Assembly (NCBI RefSeq): GCF_027812955.1
Contig: NZ_JAPYZV010000007.1
Span: 1-64,000 of the forward strand
From: Pedococcus sp. 5OH_020
GTDB lineage: Bacteria; Actinomycetota; Actinomycetes; Actinomycetales; Dermatophilaceae
Direction: 5' to 3'
Length of the DNA stretch: 64,000 bases
This document shows, piece after piece, positions 50,471-59,705 of the stretch; positions within the stretch are counted from its first letter, which is position 1, and every line of letters begins with the position of its first letter. Position numbers and translations under genes: made by a program. The notes under the pieces were generated by a model. That model saw only the letters and a program-made list of their open reading frames with translations, had not been told where the DNA came from and searched no databases.

Positions 50471-51682
50471 GTGGACCCCATTCGCAACCCGTATGCCCCT
50501 GGAGCCGGCCAGCGGCCGCCCGAGCTGGCGGGTCGGGACGAGCAGCTCCAGGCGTTCGACGTCGTCCTCGAGCGCATCGCCCGCGGCCGCCCGGAGCGCT
50601 CGATCGTCCTGACCGGGCTGCGCGGAGTCGGCAAGACGGTGCTGTTGAACGCCCTTCGCTCGGCCGCTGTCCGCGCCCACTGGGGGACCGGCAAGCTCGA
50701 GGCGCGCCCGGACCAGGGGCTGCGGCGTCCACTGTCCGCAGCCCTGCACGTCGCCGTCCGCGAGCTCGGCCATCCGCAGGGGGATGACGTCGACCACGTC
50801 CTGGGCGTCATCAAGGCCTTCGCCCAGCGGGACGCCGCACCCGGCGCCAGGCTGCGTGACCGCTGGAGCCCCGGCATCGAGGCACCGGCGGTCTCCGGGC
50901 GCGCCGACTCCGGCGACATCGAGATCGACCTGGTCGAGCTGCTCACCGACGTCGGCGGGCTTGCGGCGGACGTCGGCAAGGGCGTGGCCATCTTCGTGGA
51001 CGAGATGCAGGACCTCTCCGCGGACGACGTGTCGGCGGTCTGTGCGGCGTGCCACGAGATCTCCCAGTCCGGCCTGCCGGTGATCGTCGTCGGTGCCGGC
51101 CTGCCGCACCTGCCGGCCGTCCTGTCCGCGTCGAAGTCCTACTCGGAGCGGCTGTTCCGCTACCAGCGGATCGACCGCCTGGACCGCACCGCGGCCGACC
51201 TGGCACTGGTCGCGCCGGCAGCGGACGAGGACGCTGCGTTCACGGCGGAGGCCCTCGACGCCATGTACGCGGCGACCGCCGGGTACCCGTACTTCGTCCA
51301 GGCCTACGGCAAGGTCGCCTGGGACGTGGCGCCGCGCTCACCCATCACCACCGAGGACGTCACGGTGGCGGCCCCCGAGGCTGAGGCGGAGCTCGCCGTA
51401 GGGTTCTTCGGGTCTCGGTTCGAGCGTGCCACCCCGGCCGAGCGCGAGTACCTGCGCGCCATGGCGGACGCCGCGGTGTCCATGGCCGATGCGGGCGAGG
51501 CGGTGGACGAGACCGAGTCGGTGCCGACCTCCGCGGTGGCGACGGTCCTGGACCGCAAGCCGCAGTCGCTCTCGCCCGCCCGGGACGCGCTGCTCAAGAA
51601 GGGCCTGATCTACTCCGGCGAGCGAGGACGTATCGCCTTCACGGTGCCCCACTTCGGCCGCTACCTGCGGACGACGGGCTGA
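50471..51682 (+). CDS. AAA/ORC1-like ATPase
   Basis: 403 residues from a GTG at 50471. Walker A TGLRGVGKTVLL (about 48-59), Walker B VAIFVDEMQDLS (about 172-183), sensor region IVVGAGLPHLPAV. C-terminal winged-helix-like part ending GRIAFTVPHFGRYLR. The outline is that of the single-gene actinobacterial Orc1/Cdc6-like or STAND ATPases. Role unknown, possibly a regulator or DNA-binding switch. Confidence 0.8.
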   Translation: MDPIRNPYAPGAGQRPPELAGRDEQLQAFDVVLERIARGRPERSIVLTGLRGVGKTVLLNALRSAAVRAHWGTGKLEARPDQGLRRPLSAALHVAVRELGHPQGDDVDHVLGVIKAFAQRDAAPGARLRDRWSPGIEAPAVSGRADSGDIEIDLVELLTDVGGLAADVGKGVAIFVDEMQDLSADDVSAVCAACHEISQSGLPVIVVGAGLPHLPAVLSASKSYSERLFRYQRIDRLDRTAADLALVAPAADEDAAFTAEALDAMYAATAGYPYFVQAYGKVAWDVAPRSPITTEDVTVAAPEAEAELAVGFFGSRFERATPAEREYLRAMADAAVSMADAGEAVDETESVPTSAVATVLDRKPQSLSPARDALLKKGLIYSGERGRIAFTVPHFGRYLRTTG

Positions 51683-51707
51683 CCGGCCCCGTGAGCCCCC
51701 TAGTTCC

Positions 51708-52325
51708 CTAGCCCTGCGGCCGTGCCCGTAGCGTTGCGGCCCCCCGCATCTCGAGGTCCAGCAGGTAGCGCTTGGCAGCCAGCCCCCCGGCGTACCCGGT
51801 GAGGGCGCCGTCGGAGGCAACGACCCGGTGGCACGGCACGACGACGCACAACGGGTTGGCGCCCAGCGCCGCGCCGACCGCGCGGGCCGCTGTCGGGCGC
51901 TGGAGCAGGGTGGCGAGCTCACCGTAGGTCGCGCGACGTCCGTACTCGACGGAGGCGGCCAGTCCTGGCAGCACGACGCGCTGGAAGTCCGAGGCCAGCG
52001 CCAGGTCCGTCCGGACCGTGAAACGCCTGCTGCGGCCCGCCAGGAAGTCCTCCAGCTCGCGACGAGCCAGGTCGAGGGCCGCCGGGTGCCGCAGGATCCG
52101 GGGCGACACCCGGGTGCTCAGCCGCGCCAGCAGGCGGTCCTCGGCCGCGGTGTCGGGGACGTACGCCGAGGCGACCAGGGCTCCGTCTGACCGGCTGGCC
52201 AGCAGCATCCGTCCGACGACCGTGTCGTCGACGACGTAGGAGACGTCGGAGGTGGGCAGCAGGGGCGGGTGCACAGCTGGTGAGAAGGCCGCGAACGCGG
52301 CGGGCAGGTCTACGGGGTCGTTCAT
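51708..52325 (-). CDS. Methylated-DNA--protein-cysteine S-methyltransferase
   Basis: 205 residues from the ATG at 52325. The suicidal active site VVPCHRVVASDG, with the helix-turn-helix region ARAVGAALGANPL ahead, is diagnostic of Ogt/MGMT. It removes alkyl groups from O6-guanine. Coupled to the sigma-factor gene (ATGA overlap at 52322-52325). Confidence 0.94.
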   Translation of the reverse strand: MNDPVDLPAAFAAFSPAVHPPLLPTSDVSYVVDDTVVGRMLLASRSDGALVASAYVPDTAAEDRLLARLSTRVSPRILRHPAALDLARRELEDFLAGRSRRFTVRTDLALASDFQRVVLPGLAASVEYGRRATYGELATLLQRPTAARAVGAALGANPLCVVVPCHRVVASDGALTGYAGGLAAKRYLLDLEMRGAATLRARPQG

Positions 52326-52807
52326 GGCAGCTCCTTGCGTAGCGTGGCGAGGGCGTCGCTGACGAGGCGCCGGCTCATCGCCGGTGAACAGCCGAGCGCG
52401 AGAGCGATGCGCGGGTGGTCGAGGTCGCCCACGTACTTGAGGACGACCGCGTGCCGCTGGCGTTCTGGGAGCCGTGCGACCAGGGCCCACAGCGGCTCGT
52501 GGGGGAGGGTGGCGTCGGGCCCGTCCGTGAGCGGGACCGACGCCAGGGACGCCGGGTCGTCGTGCGGCACCGGGCGACGGCCCCGGCTGCGGTGCACGTC
52601 CATCGCGCACCGATGCGTGATGGTGAGCAGCCAGGCCCGGAGGTTGCCGGCCGAGCGGAGCGAGGGGTACGCCGCGAGGGCCTGCGTCCAGGCCTGCTGC
52701 GCCACGTCGTCGCCGTCGACCGGCCCGGCGAGGGCATGGGCCAGCCGGGCGACGTCGCGCCAGTGAGCGTCGACGAGTGTCTGGAAGGCCGGCAGGTTCA
52801 CACCCAT
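52322..52807 (-). CDS. RNA polymerase sigma factor, ECF-like
   Basis: 161 residues from the ATG at 52807. Region 2 (DVARLAHALAGPVDGDDVAQQAWTQALAA) and region 4 (RLPERQRHAVVLKYVGDLDHPRIALALGCSPAMSRRLVSDALATLRK). No fused anti-sigma. Its translational coupling to the alkyltransferase gene suggests a DNA-damage or alkylation regulon. Confidence 0.9.
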   Translation of the reverse strand: MGVNLPAFQTLVDAHWRDVARLAHALAGPVDGDDVAQQAWTQALAAYPSLRSAGNLRAWLLTITHRCAMDVHRSRGRRPVPHDDPASLASVPLTDGPDATLPHEPLWALVARLPERQRHAVVLKYVGDLDHPRIALALGCSPAMSRRLVSDALATLRKELP

Positions 52808-52919
52808 CGAACGCCTCGCCTCCCTGTTCTGTGAGCCACCGCCGTACCGCGCACGCTTCGCGGTGCGTGGCGTCATCGTGCCGCACCCGCACCGGCCCGC
52901 AATGTGCAAGCATTGACTG

Positions 52920-53759
52920 GTGCTCGACGACGCCGTCCCTGCGCGACGCGGTTCCTTGACCGTCACGCAGCCGCCGCTGGTGATCGCCCACCGGGGTTCC
53001 AGCCTGGCCGAACCGGAGCACACGCTGAAGGCCTACCTCCGTGCCATCGACGACGGCGCCGACGCGGTCGAGTGCGACGTCCGGCTGACCGCGGACTCGC
53101 ATCTCGTGTGCGTGCACGACCGGCGCGTCAACCGCACCTCGAACGGCAGCGGCAGCGTCTCCACCCTCGAGCTCGCCGAGCTCGAGGGCCTCGACTGGGG
53201 CTCGTGGAGGAAGCTCCACGGCAACGACGACGAGCTCCCGGACCGTGACCGGAACCGGCTGCTGACCCTGCGCTCCCTGCTGACCACGGTGACTGCGCAC
53301 GAGCGGCCCATCGGCGTGACCATCGAGACGAAGCACCCGACCCGGTATGCCGGGCTGGTCGAGAGGCAGCTGGCCAAGGTGCTCGCCGAGTTCGGGCTCG
53401 ACGGCCCGGCACGGCCGGGGCAGCACTGGGTGCGGGTCATGTCGTTCTCCCAGCTGGCCGTGCAGCGCATGCGACAGCTGTGCCCGGCGGTCCCGGCGGT
53501 CTACCTGGTCGAGGCGTCGATGCCGCTGCGGTTCCGCGACGGCTCCCTGCCCAAGGGCGTACACACGGTGGGCCTGGACATCGCCATCGTCCGCCGGTAC
53601 CCGGAGACGGTCGTGCGGCAGCACCGGCACGGGCACGAGGTCTACGTCTGGACGGTGGACGACGCGCGCGACGTGGAGCTGTGCCTGGAGCTCGGTGTGG
53701 AAGGGATCATCAGCAACCACCCCAGCGCAGTTCTCGACGCTGTGCGCCTCGCTAGGTAG
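52920..53759 (+). CDS. Glycerophosphodiester phosphodiesterase
   Basis: 279 residues. Catalytic signature IAHRGSSLAEPEHTLKAYLRAIDDGADAVECDVRLTADSHLVCVHD in parts: the HRG, E-x-T, E-C-D and HD residues of the GDPD TIM barrel. C-terminal EVYVWTVDD and EGIISNHPS are conserved. Cytosolic (no signal). It hydrolyses glycerophosphodiesters to glycerol-3-phosphate. Confidence 0.94.
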   Translation: MLDDAVPARRGSLTVTQPPLVIAHRGSSLAEPEHTLKAYLRAIDDGADAVECDVRLTADSHLVCVHDRRVNRTSNGSGSVSTLELAELEGLDWGSWRKLHGNDDELPDRDRNRLLTLRSLLTTVTAHERPIGVTIETKHPTRYAGLVERQLAKVLAEFGLDGPARPGQHWVRVMSFSQLAVQRMRQLCPAVPAVYLVEASMPLRFRDGSLPKGVHTVGLDIAIVRRYPETVVRQHRHGHEVYVWTVDDARDVELCLELGVEGIISNHPSAVLDAVRLAR

Positions 53760-53798
53760 TCTCCCTGCGAAAGGGCGACGAACGGACGTAGACCTCGC

Positions 53799-54305
53799 AT
53801 GACTGCCGCTTCACACCGAGACCGCTCCTCGCGGTCCGAGTCGCTGTCCGCCGCGCCCGGTGGCGACGCCCGCACGCTGCGGGTCCCCTGGCGGGCGACG
53901 TCCGTGGCGACGGTCCGTAAGACGCTGGTGGACGACCTCGAGGGAAGAGGCATCCCAGCGGCCGTCATCGACGAGGCGGAGATCGTGATCTCCGAGCTCG
54001 TCTCCAACGCCATCCGCCATGCCCGCCCTCTTGCCGACGGGACCTTGCGAGTGCACTGGAAGGTCAAGGGGGGCGTCGTGGAGGTCGAGGTCACCGACGG
54101 TGGCGGCGACAGCACCCCGCGACCGGCACCCCGGACGATCTGGGCGCCGTCAGGACGAGGGCTGCGGATCGTCCGCAGTCTCGCGCACGAGTGGGGTGTC
54201 ACCGAGGACCGGAGCGGGTCCACCGTCTGGGCGTCCGTGGGTGGCCCCTCCCGGCGCCGCACGCAACTGAGCGCGCCGCCTGGTCGTCCTGACCGGCCCC
54301 ACTAG
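53799..54305 (+). CDS. RsbW-like ATP-binding anti-sigma regulatory factor
   Basis: 168 residues. HATPase_c_2 fold: N-box EIVISELVSNAIRHARPLADG, G1 VEVTDGGGDSTP, G2 GRGLRIVRSLAHEWG. Serine kinase/anti-sigma proteins of this type regulate stress sigma factors or anti-anti-sigma factors. Partner not visible nearby. Confidence 0.92.
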   Translation: MTAASHRDRSSRSESLSAAPGGDARTLRVPWRATSVATVRKTLVDDLEGRGIPAAVIDEAEIVISELVSNAIRHARPLADGTLRVHWKVKGGVVEVEVTDGGGDSTPRPAPRTIWAPSGRGLRIVRSLAHEWGVTEDRSGSTVWASVGGPSRRRTQLSAPPGRPDRPH

Positions 54306-54315
54306 GGTTTGCGCC

Positions 54316-55218
54316 ATGGGTAAGGCATCGCGGCGCCGCAGACAGGGCGCAGACCACGCAGCGGCCGGGGTCGCACCGACCAAGGCACCACCGGCCCCGT
54401 TCGTGGCCCGGCCGTTCCAGGGGCTGCCCCAGGAGACCGAGTGGGTCGCCATGCGGGAGATCCTGCCCGCGGCCACGGCGGGCGTGCGCTTCGCCGACGG
54501 CCGAGCGCCCGATGGCGCACCGGCAGAGGTGACCGTCGCGACGGTCCTGCCCCTCGCGTGGCCGGCCCTGCACCGGGCTGACGGCACCGTCTTCGTCGGC
54601 ACCCAGTCCGGCTCGGTCTCCGGCGACGCCTCCCGGGACCTGGCGATGTCGCTGCTGGCCGCGGTGGCAGCCGAGCAGGGCACCCCGGTGGTCAGCACGC
54701 CGGCCGCCACCGCGGACACTCCACGGCTGCAGGAGCTGCTCGACGCCTCGGCGCCCTTCGAGGTCACCGTCCACGACGGTTTCGACTTCTGGGTGGGTGA
54801 CAGCGAGCTGGACGAGGAGGGCCAGGCGTCGCTGGAGCGGGCGAACGAGTCCGTCATCCCGACCGTCAGGCTCGAGGCCGCCGCCTCGGCGTACTGGTGC
54901 CGGATCGGGGAGCGGACGCATCTGCGCCTCGTACTCCCGGAGGACGAGGACGTGGCGACGAACGCCCTTGCCCGCCTGCACGCCGCCGGCGACAGCGGAC
55001 TCGGGGACGCGACCCGGCTGCTCGGCGCGTTCCGGGCGTGCGGTCTCCTGGTGCCGGTCTGGGACCTGGACCCCAAGAAGTCCGCGGAGGAGTACGAGGG
55101 ACCCTTGAGCACGTTCACCACCAGGTATGCCGAGGCTCTCGCGTCGCACGACCCGCTGACGCCTGACGAGCGGCGTGCGAGGTCGGGGCTTCTGAGCCGC
55201 CAGGTCACCCTGCGCTGA
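54316..55218 (+). CDS. DUF5926 family protein
   Basis: 300 residues. Basic, SEC-C-like start MGKASRRRRQGADHAAAG, then ETEWVAMREILPAATA, TVFVGTQSGSVSGDASRDLAMSLLAAV, and DGFDFWVGDSELDEEG, a conserved pattern of DUF5926. No enzyme residues assigned. Ten bases after the anti-sigma gene (stop 54305), so likely one transcript with it and the next genes. Confidence 0.85.
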   Translation: MGKASRRRRQGADHAAAGVAPTKAPPAPFVARPFQGLPQETEWVAMREILPAATAGVRFADGRAPDGAPAEVTVATVLPLAWPALHRADGTVFVGTQSGSVSGDASRDLAMSLLAAVAAEQGTPVVSTPAATADTPRLQELLDASAPFEVTVHDGFDFWVGDSELDEEGQASLERANESVIPTVRLEAAASAYWCRIGERTHLRLVLPEDEDVATNALARLHAAGDSGLGDATRLLGAFRACGLLVPVWDLDPKKSAEEYEGPLSTFTTRYAEALASHDPLTPDERRARSGLLSRQVTLR

Positions 55219-55228
55219 GCGGTAGGAG

Positions 55229-55957
55229 ATGAGCCCTTCGCCGGCCGGTGGCGTGGCCGCCGTCATCCCCGCCAAGGACGAGGCCGACCGGATCGCAGCG
55301 ACCGTGACAGCGGTACGAGCGATCCCCGCGGTGGACCTGGTGGTGGTCGTCGACGACGGCAGTACCGACAGTACGGCGGACCGTGCCAGGGCAGCGGGGG
55401 CGCACGTCGTCTCCCACGCGCGCAACCGCGGCAAGGCTGCCGCCATGACCACGGGCGCAGAGTTCGTGAGCCGCCACGAGGCCGCGGAGGATCGGGAGCA
55501 CCGGCGGCCCCTGCTCTTCGTGGACGCTGACCTGGAGGGGTCGGCGGCGAACGTCGCCGTCCTCGTCCCGCCGGTCGCCGAGGGCCGGGCCGACATGTCC
55601 ATCGCCACCCTGCCGCCGCAGAGGAGCTCCGGTGGCGGGCACGGTTTCGTGGTCCGCCTGGCGCGCGACGGCATCGAGCGCCTCACGGGGTTCCGCGCAG
55701 CCCAGCCGCTGTCCGGGATGCGGTGCCTGTCCCGTCAAGCCTTCGAGACCGCCACACCGCTCGCCCCCGGCTGGGGCGTCGAGGTGGGTCTGACCGTGGA
55801 CGTCCTGCTCGCTGGCCTGGAGGTGGTGGAGGTGCCCTGCGACCTGCACCACCGGGTCAGTGGCGCCGACTGGCGGGGCCAGGTGCACCGGGCGACGCAG
55901 TACCGTGACGTTGCTCTGGCGCTGGCCCGCCGCAGGGTCCGCCGCGGGCTGCGCTGA
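55229..55957 (+). CDS. Family 2 glycosyltransferase
   Basis: 242 residues, AGGAG six bases before the ATG. GT-A features: AAVIPAKDEADRIAATV, VVVVDDGSTDSTAD (DxD-like nucleotide site), LLFVDADLEGSAANV (second metal-binding DxD) and MRCLSRQAFETATPLAPGWGVEVGLTV. Dolichol-phosphate-mannose synthase-like; it could supply the lipid-linked sugar used by the membrane mannosyltransferases downstream (inference). Confidence 0.9.
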   Translation: MSPSPAGGVAAVIPAKDEADRIAATVTAVRAIPAVDLVVVVDDGSTDSTADRARAAGAHVVSHARNRGKAAAMTTGAEFVSRHEAAEDREHRRPLLFVDADLEGSAANVAVLVPPVAEGRADMSIATLPPQRSSGGGHGFVVRLARDGIERLTGFRAAQPLSGMRCLSRQAFETATPLAPGWGVEVGLTVDVLLAGLEVVEVPCDLHHRVSGADWRGQVHRATQYRDVALALARRRVRRGLR

Positions 55958-55974
55958 GCCGGCCGGCCCTCGCG

Positions 55975-57558
55975 ATGACCTCGACCCGGGACCGGGTGAC
56001 CGCCTCGGCGCTCGCGTTGTCCTTCGGCCTCCTGCTGCTCGTAGGAGTGTCAGGGCCGAGCGCCGCCAAGCCGCCGCTGTCGGCACCTGGCTGGGCGCCT
56101 GGCACCCTCCCCTGGTCGCCGGAACCCGCCCTCGTCACCGGACTGCTGTGGTGTGCGTACGCCCTGGGGGCGGGTGGGGTGGCGCTTCGCCTCCGGTCCG
56201 ACGGACGAATCGGCAGGGATCGCAGAGTCCCCGCCGGCTGGCGCGACTGGGCGCTGCCGGTCCTGCTCGCCGCGGCGGCGCTGCTCACCGGACCCTTCGG
56301 CTCCGCGGACCACACGAACTACGCCGCGTACGGTCGGATCGCCGCACTGGGTGGGGACCCGTACCTCACCCCTCCCAACGCGTGGCCTGCGTCCGACCCG
56401 GTCACCAGCCTCGTGGAACCGCCGTGGACCGGCACCGTGAGTGTGTACGGGCCCTTCGCCACGCTGCTCCAGGCTGTCGCCTCGCACCTCGGAGGCGACA
56501 GCCAGCGCCAGACCGTCTGGGCCTGGCAGGTCGTCGTGGTCCTCTCCTGGCTCGGTGTCCGGGCCGTGCTGCTGCGTGCCGGCGCCTCCCCGCGCCGGGT
56601 CGACACTCTCTGGACGCTCAACCCGCTGGTCTTCGGCATCGGAGTGCTGGGTGCCCACGTGGACGTCGTTGCCGGCGCGCTGGCGGTCGCCGCGCTCGTC
56701 GTGGCGACCCGCACCCCGCTGGCGGCCGGCCTGCTGGCAGGCCTTGCGACCTCCTGCAAGGTCACGTACGGCGTGGTGGGGCTTGCCATCCTCGCGGCGT
56801 GGTGGACGGAGCGGCGCGAGGCCATCGGGTGGCGTGATGCGGTGCGTGGCCGTGAGGCCGTGGGTGGCCGTGAAGCCGTGGGTGGCCGTGAAGGCGTGGG
56901 ATGGCGGGCGGCGGGGCTCGCCCTGGGCGCCCTCGTCGTGGCGGTCCCGTTGCACCTGTGGGCCGGTCCGCATGTGTTCGACCAGCTGGACCGGGCACGA
57001 CGGTCCATCTCGCTCGCCACCCCGTGGCGGCTGGTCTACCAGGGCCTCACCGGCCCGCTGCCCGAGGGCGCGGCGCGCACCGTGGTCTCCTGGTCGTCCG
57101 TCGTCCTCGCGCTCTGCCTCGTGGTGGTGCTTCGCCGGCTGACCCTTCCCCCCGACAGCGCCACCACCGACAGCGCCACCATCGACGGCGCCACCACCGA
57201 CGGCGCCACCGTGGACCGGGTGACGGCAGCTGCCGCCCGGTGGGCGCTCGTCCTCACCACGGCGTACACGCTCGCGGCGCCATACAGCCTGCCCTGGTAC
57301 GACGTGCTGACCTGGGCCACCCTGCCGCTGCTCGCTGCGGGCCGGCTCGACACCATTCTGCTGGTGCGTCTGGCGGCCCTGGCGGTGGCGTACGTGCCTG
57401 GCCGGGTCGTCGGGATGACGCCCGAGGTGCAGCGGGTCACTCTCGAGGTACGCCGCCGGGTCGTGCCCTACGTGGTGCTCGGCGTGTGGGCCTGGCTCAG
57501 CGTCGCCGCAGCGCGCGGGTGGAAGCGGACGAGCGCGCCTCGTCCTCCAGCACCCTGA
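55975..57558 (+). CDS. Polyprenol-phosphate-mannose-dependent mannosyltransferase-like membrane protein (MptB type)
   Basis: 527 residues with about 12 membrane helices. First extracytoplasmic loop SADHTNYAAYGRIAALGGDPYL has acidic residue(s) typical of GT-C enzymes; later loop SLPWYDVLTW. Resembles alpha-1,6-mannosyltransferase MptB of lipomannan synthesis. Two low-complexity insertions (56848-56901 and 57154-57213) lie in cytosolic loops. Its 3' end overlaps the convergent gene by 62 bases. Confidence 0.82.
   Translation: MTSTRDRVTASALALSFGLLLLVGVSGPSAAKPPLSAPGWAPGTLPWSPEPALVTGLLWCAYALGAGGVALRLRSDGRIGRDRRVPAGWRDWALPVLLAAAALLTGPFGSADHTNYAAYGRIAALGGDPYLTPPNAWPASDPVTSLVEPPWTGTVSVYGPFATLLQAVASHLGGDSQRQTVWAWQVVVVLSWLGVRAVLLRAGASPRRVDTLWTLNPLVFGIGVLGAHVDVVAGALAVAALVVATRTPLAAGLLAGLATSCKVTYGVVGLAILAAWWTERREAIGWRDAVRGREAVGGREAVGGREGVGWRAAGLALGALVVAVPLHLWAGPHVFDQLDRARRSISLATPWRLVYQGLTGPLPEGAARTVVSWSSVVLALCLVVVLRRLTLPPDSATTDSATIDGATTDGATVDRVTAAAARWALVLTTAYTLAAPYSLPWYDVLTWATLPLLAAGRLDTILLVRLAALAVAYVPGRVVGMTPEVQRVTLEVRRRVVPYVVLGVWAWLSVAAARGWKRTSAPRPPAP
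56848..56901 (+). repeat. 18-base tandem repeat (three copies) in the MptB-like gene
   Basis: Units GGCCGTGAGGCCGTGGGT, GGCCGTGAAGCCGTGGGT, GGCCGTGAAGGCGTGGGA encode G-R-E-A/G-V-G repeats in a cytosolic loop. Confidence 0.9.
57154..57213 (+). repeat. 15-base tandem repeat (four copies) in the MptB-like gene
   Basis: Units GACAGCGCCACCACC, GACAGCGCCACCATC, GACGGCGCCACCACC, GACGGCGCCACCGTG encode D-[SG]-A-T-[TIV] repeats. Confidence 0.9.
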
Positions 57559-59665
57559 CACTGACGGCGATGATCAGCGGGACGGCGATGATGGCGCCGT
57601 TGGCAGGGATGGCCACGCCGGAGTCGTTGATGGCGAAGCCGATGGTCAGGGTGATGAGCAGTGCGACCAGGCCCGGCTGCAGCGTCGGGCACGCCTCGTA
57701 CGACCGCTGAAGCGCCCGCGAGCCCCACGAGGTCGGCCGGGCCAGGATGTAGATGACGAAGACCAGCGCGATCGGGACCAGCAGGGCGAGACGGTAGTTC
57801 CCGAAGAGGATGGAGATGTTCTGGTCGAGCTTGCGACTGACGATGTCCCAGGCACCTCCTTCCACCAGGGACCGGAAGAACCTGCCGAGGTGCGAGCGGG
57901 ACTCCGTCGGCCGGAGGGAGTCGAGGAAGGCCACTAGGAGGAACAGCCCGGCGGTGACCAGGCCGATCAGCGCCCCCCGCCGCCACGTCATCCGGATGCC
58001 GAGGATGGCCAGGACGAGGTAGGCCAGCCCTGGGAGCAGCGCGGGCGGACCACCGCCGTCGGCGCCCCAGCTCGGCAGGCCGTCGACGACGACGGCGGTG
58101 AGACCGACCGCCAGCGTGGCGAGCGCCGCCCATCGCCGCTGCCCCCTCTTCACGAAGTAGCCGGACACGGCGATGCACAGCAGCAGGGCGGACGTGCCGA
58201 ACAGCGCGAACGTCACGTTGCCCATGCCGTAGAACCGCCCGCCCACCACCGGCTGCAGGCCCATGAGCGAGGAGATCTGGAGCCTCGAGCCGAGGATCAC
58301 GTCACCCCCGAGCACGACCATCGTGGCGATCGAGACGGCTGCCAGTGGACCAGTGAGTCGCCGCCCCCACGGGCCCAGGAACGCGACGGCCGAGATGACG
58401 GCCACAAAGAGCGCGACCGATGCGATGACCGCCAGCATCGGGACGGGGAAGCGCCACCAGGGGATGAGGTTGGCCAGGAACGTGGAGGCGGGCACGGTCG
58501 CTGCGATGACGGCCACCCGGCGGACGATGCGCAGCAGCCGCAGCCGTAGCGTGGTCGAGCCGAAGTCCCGGCGCCACACCACTGCGGCGAAGAGGTAGAT
58601 CGCGATCTGGGTGTAGACGACGCCGTTGAAGAACGGCGGCACGAGGCTGTGCACCTCGTGGCTCGCCTGGTCGAAGTCGACGAGCTGGCGCAGCCGGTCG
58701 CGCGCCGCCTCCTCGGAGTTGGCGCCGACGTCCCCGCGCCGCAGCGCCGCGCCGCCGAGCGCCCCCGGGACCGGCACGCCGGCCGACGTCAGGAGGGTCA
58801 CCGTGAGGTCGCCCGCTTGGACCAGCCCTGCCTGGCGGGTGGAGGGGGACCCCAGCGTGCCTGGCCCATAGTGCGGCCCCTTGGCCGCGACGAGCCGCAG
58901 GCGCTCGCTGCGTCCCGCGTCGGACAGGCTCGCCACGAGGATGTCCGACCCGTTCGGTGCGGCGGCCAGGACCTTGGCCACCCGTTGGTCGATCGCCGCC
59001 GCCTGCTCACTGCGGCTGCCCAGCTCCGGCGTCCGCTCTGCCGCAGGTAGGTCGGTCGGGTCCCTGAGGGACCCGACGTCCACGAGGGTGACGCGGCACC
59101 CCGACAGCGAGCGCGTCAGGTCCGAGCCGTCCAGCTCGGTGAACCGAGGGACTGCCCCGGACAGGTAGGCGGCTGCCACGCCGGCCCCCGGCCCGACAGC
59201 CTGCACGCACTGCTGGTGGCTGGCGAGCTGCTCGCCCAGGGTGCCCAGCATCGAGTCGAACTTCAGGGCCTCGGCGGTGCGCACGTAGTCGCCCCAGCCA
59301 GGCACGACCCCACTCTCGACCGTCGGCACCGGAGGGCACGGGTCCCCGGGGCTGCGGCTGCCGTTCTTGCCCGGCCCTGCCGCGGCGGCGCGGTTCCCCG
59401 CTGACAGGCTCAGCCAGCCGTCGACAGGGCACGTGTTGGTGAAGACCGACCGCACGGACAGGGCGGCGCTGGACCCGTCGCGAAGGAAGGACCACAGCGC
59501 GGGGGTGCCCGTGGGGGACACGTCGCTCCAGGTGAGGCCGCCGGTGCCGAGGAGGATGACGGGCGCGGGACTGGCCGAGGACGAGGCCGTCGCGGCGGTC
59601 GGGACGAAGATGGCCACCGTGGTCGCGAGCAGGCCGGCAAGGCAGAGCAGGGCGCGGCGGGTCAC
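57497..59665 (-). CDS. Large membrane protein with N-terminal alkaline-phosphatase-like domain
   Basis: 722 residues. Signal peptide (ALLCLAGLLATTVAIFVPTAATA). An extracytoplasmic domain of about 330 residues resembles the alkaline-phosphatase superfamily (ILLGTGGLTWSDVSPTGTPALWS, NTCPVDGWLSLSAGNRA, ILVASLSDAG). At least ten membrane helices follow (VYTQIAIYLFAAVVW; GNVTFALFGTSALLLCIAVSGYF). Conserved in actinobacteria; function unknown, possibly envelope-lipid or teichoic-acid-like modification. Convergent overlap of 62 bases with the MptB-like gene. Confidence 0.78.
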   Translation of the reverse strand: MTRRALLCLAGLLATTVAIFVPTAATASSSASPAPVILLGTGGLTWSDVSPTGTPALWSFLRDGSSAALSVRSVFTNTCPVDGWLSLSAGNRAAAAGPGKNGSRSPGDPCPPVPTVESGVVPGWGDYVRTAEALKFDSMLGTLGEQLASHQQCVQAVGPGAGVAAAYLSGAVPRFTELDGSDLTRSLSGCRVTLVDVGSLRDPTDLPAAERTPELGSRSEQAAAIDQRVAKVLAAAPNGSDILVASLSDAGRSERLRLVAAKGPHYGPGTLGSPSTRQAGLVQAGDLTVTLLTSAGVPVPGALGGAALRRGDVGANSEEAARDRLRQLVDFDQASHEVHSLVPPFFNGVVYTQIAIYLFAAVVWRRDFGSTTLRLRLLRIVRRVAVIAATVPASTFLANLIPWWRFPVPMLAVIASVALFVAVISAVAFLGPWGRRLTGPLAAVSIATMVVLGGDVILGSRLQISSLMGLQPVVGGRFYGMGNVTFALFGTSALLLCIAVSGYFVKRGQRRWAALATLAVGLTAVVVDGLPSWGADGGGPPALLPGLAYLVLAILGIRMTWRRGALIGLVTAGLFLLVAFLDSLRPTESRSHLGRFFRSLVEGGAWDIVSRKLDQNISILFGNYRLALLVPIALVFVIYILARPTSWGSRALQRSYEACPTLQPGLVALLITLTIGFAINDSGVAIPANGAIIAVPLIIAVSVRVLEDEARSSASTRALRRR

Positions 59666-59705
59666 CGGTACAGGCTACGGGCAGGCCACACGCCAGAATG
59701 GACGC

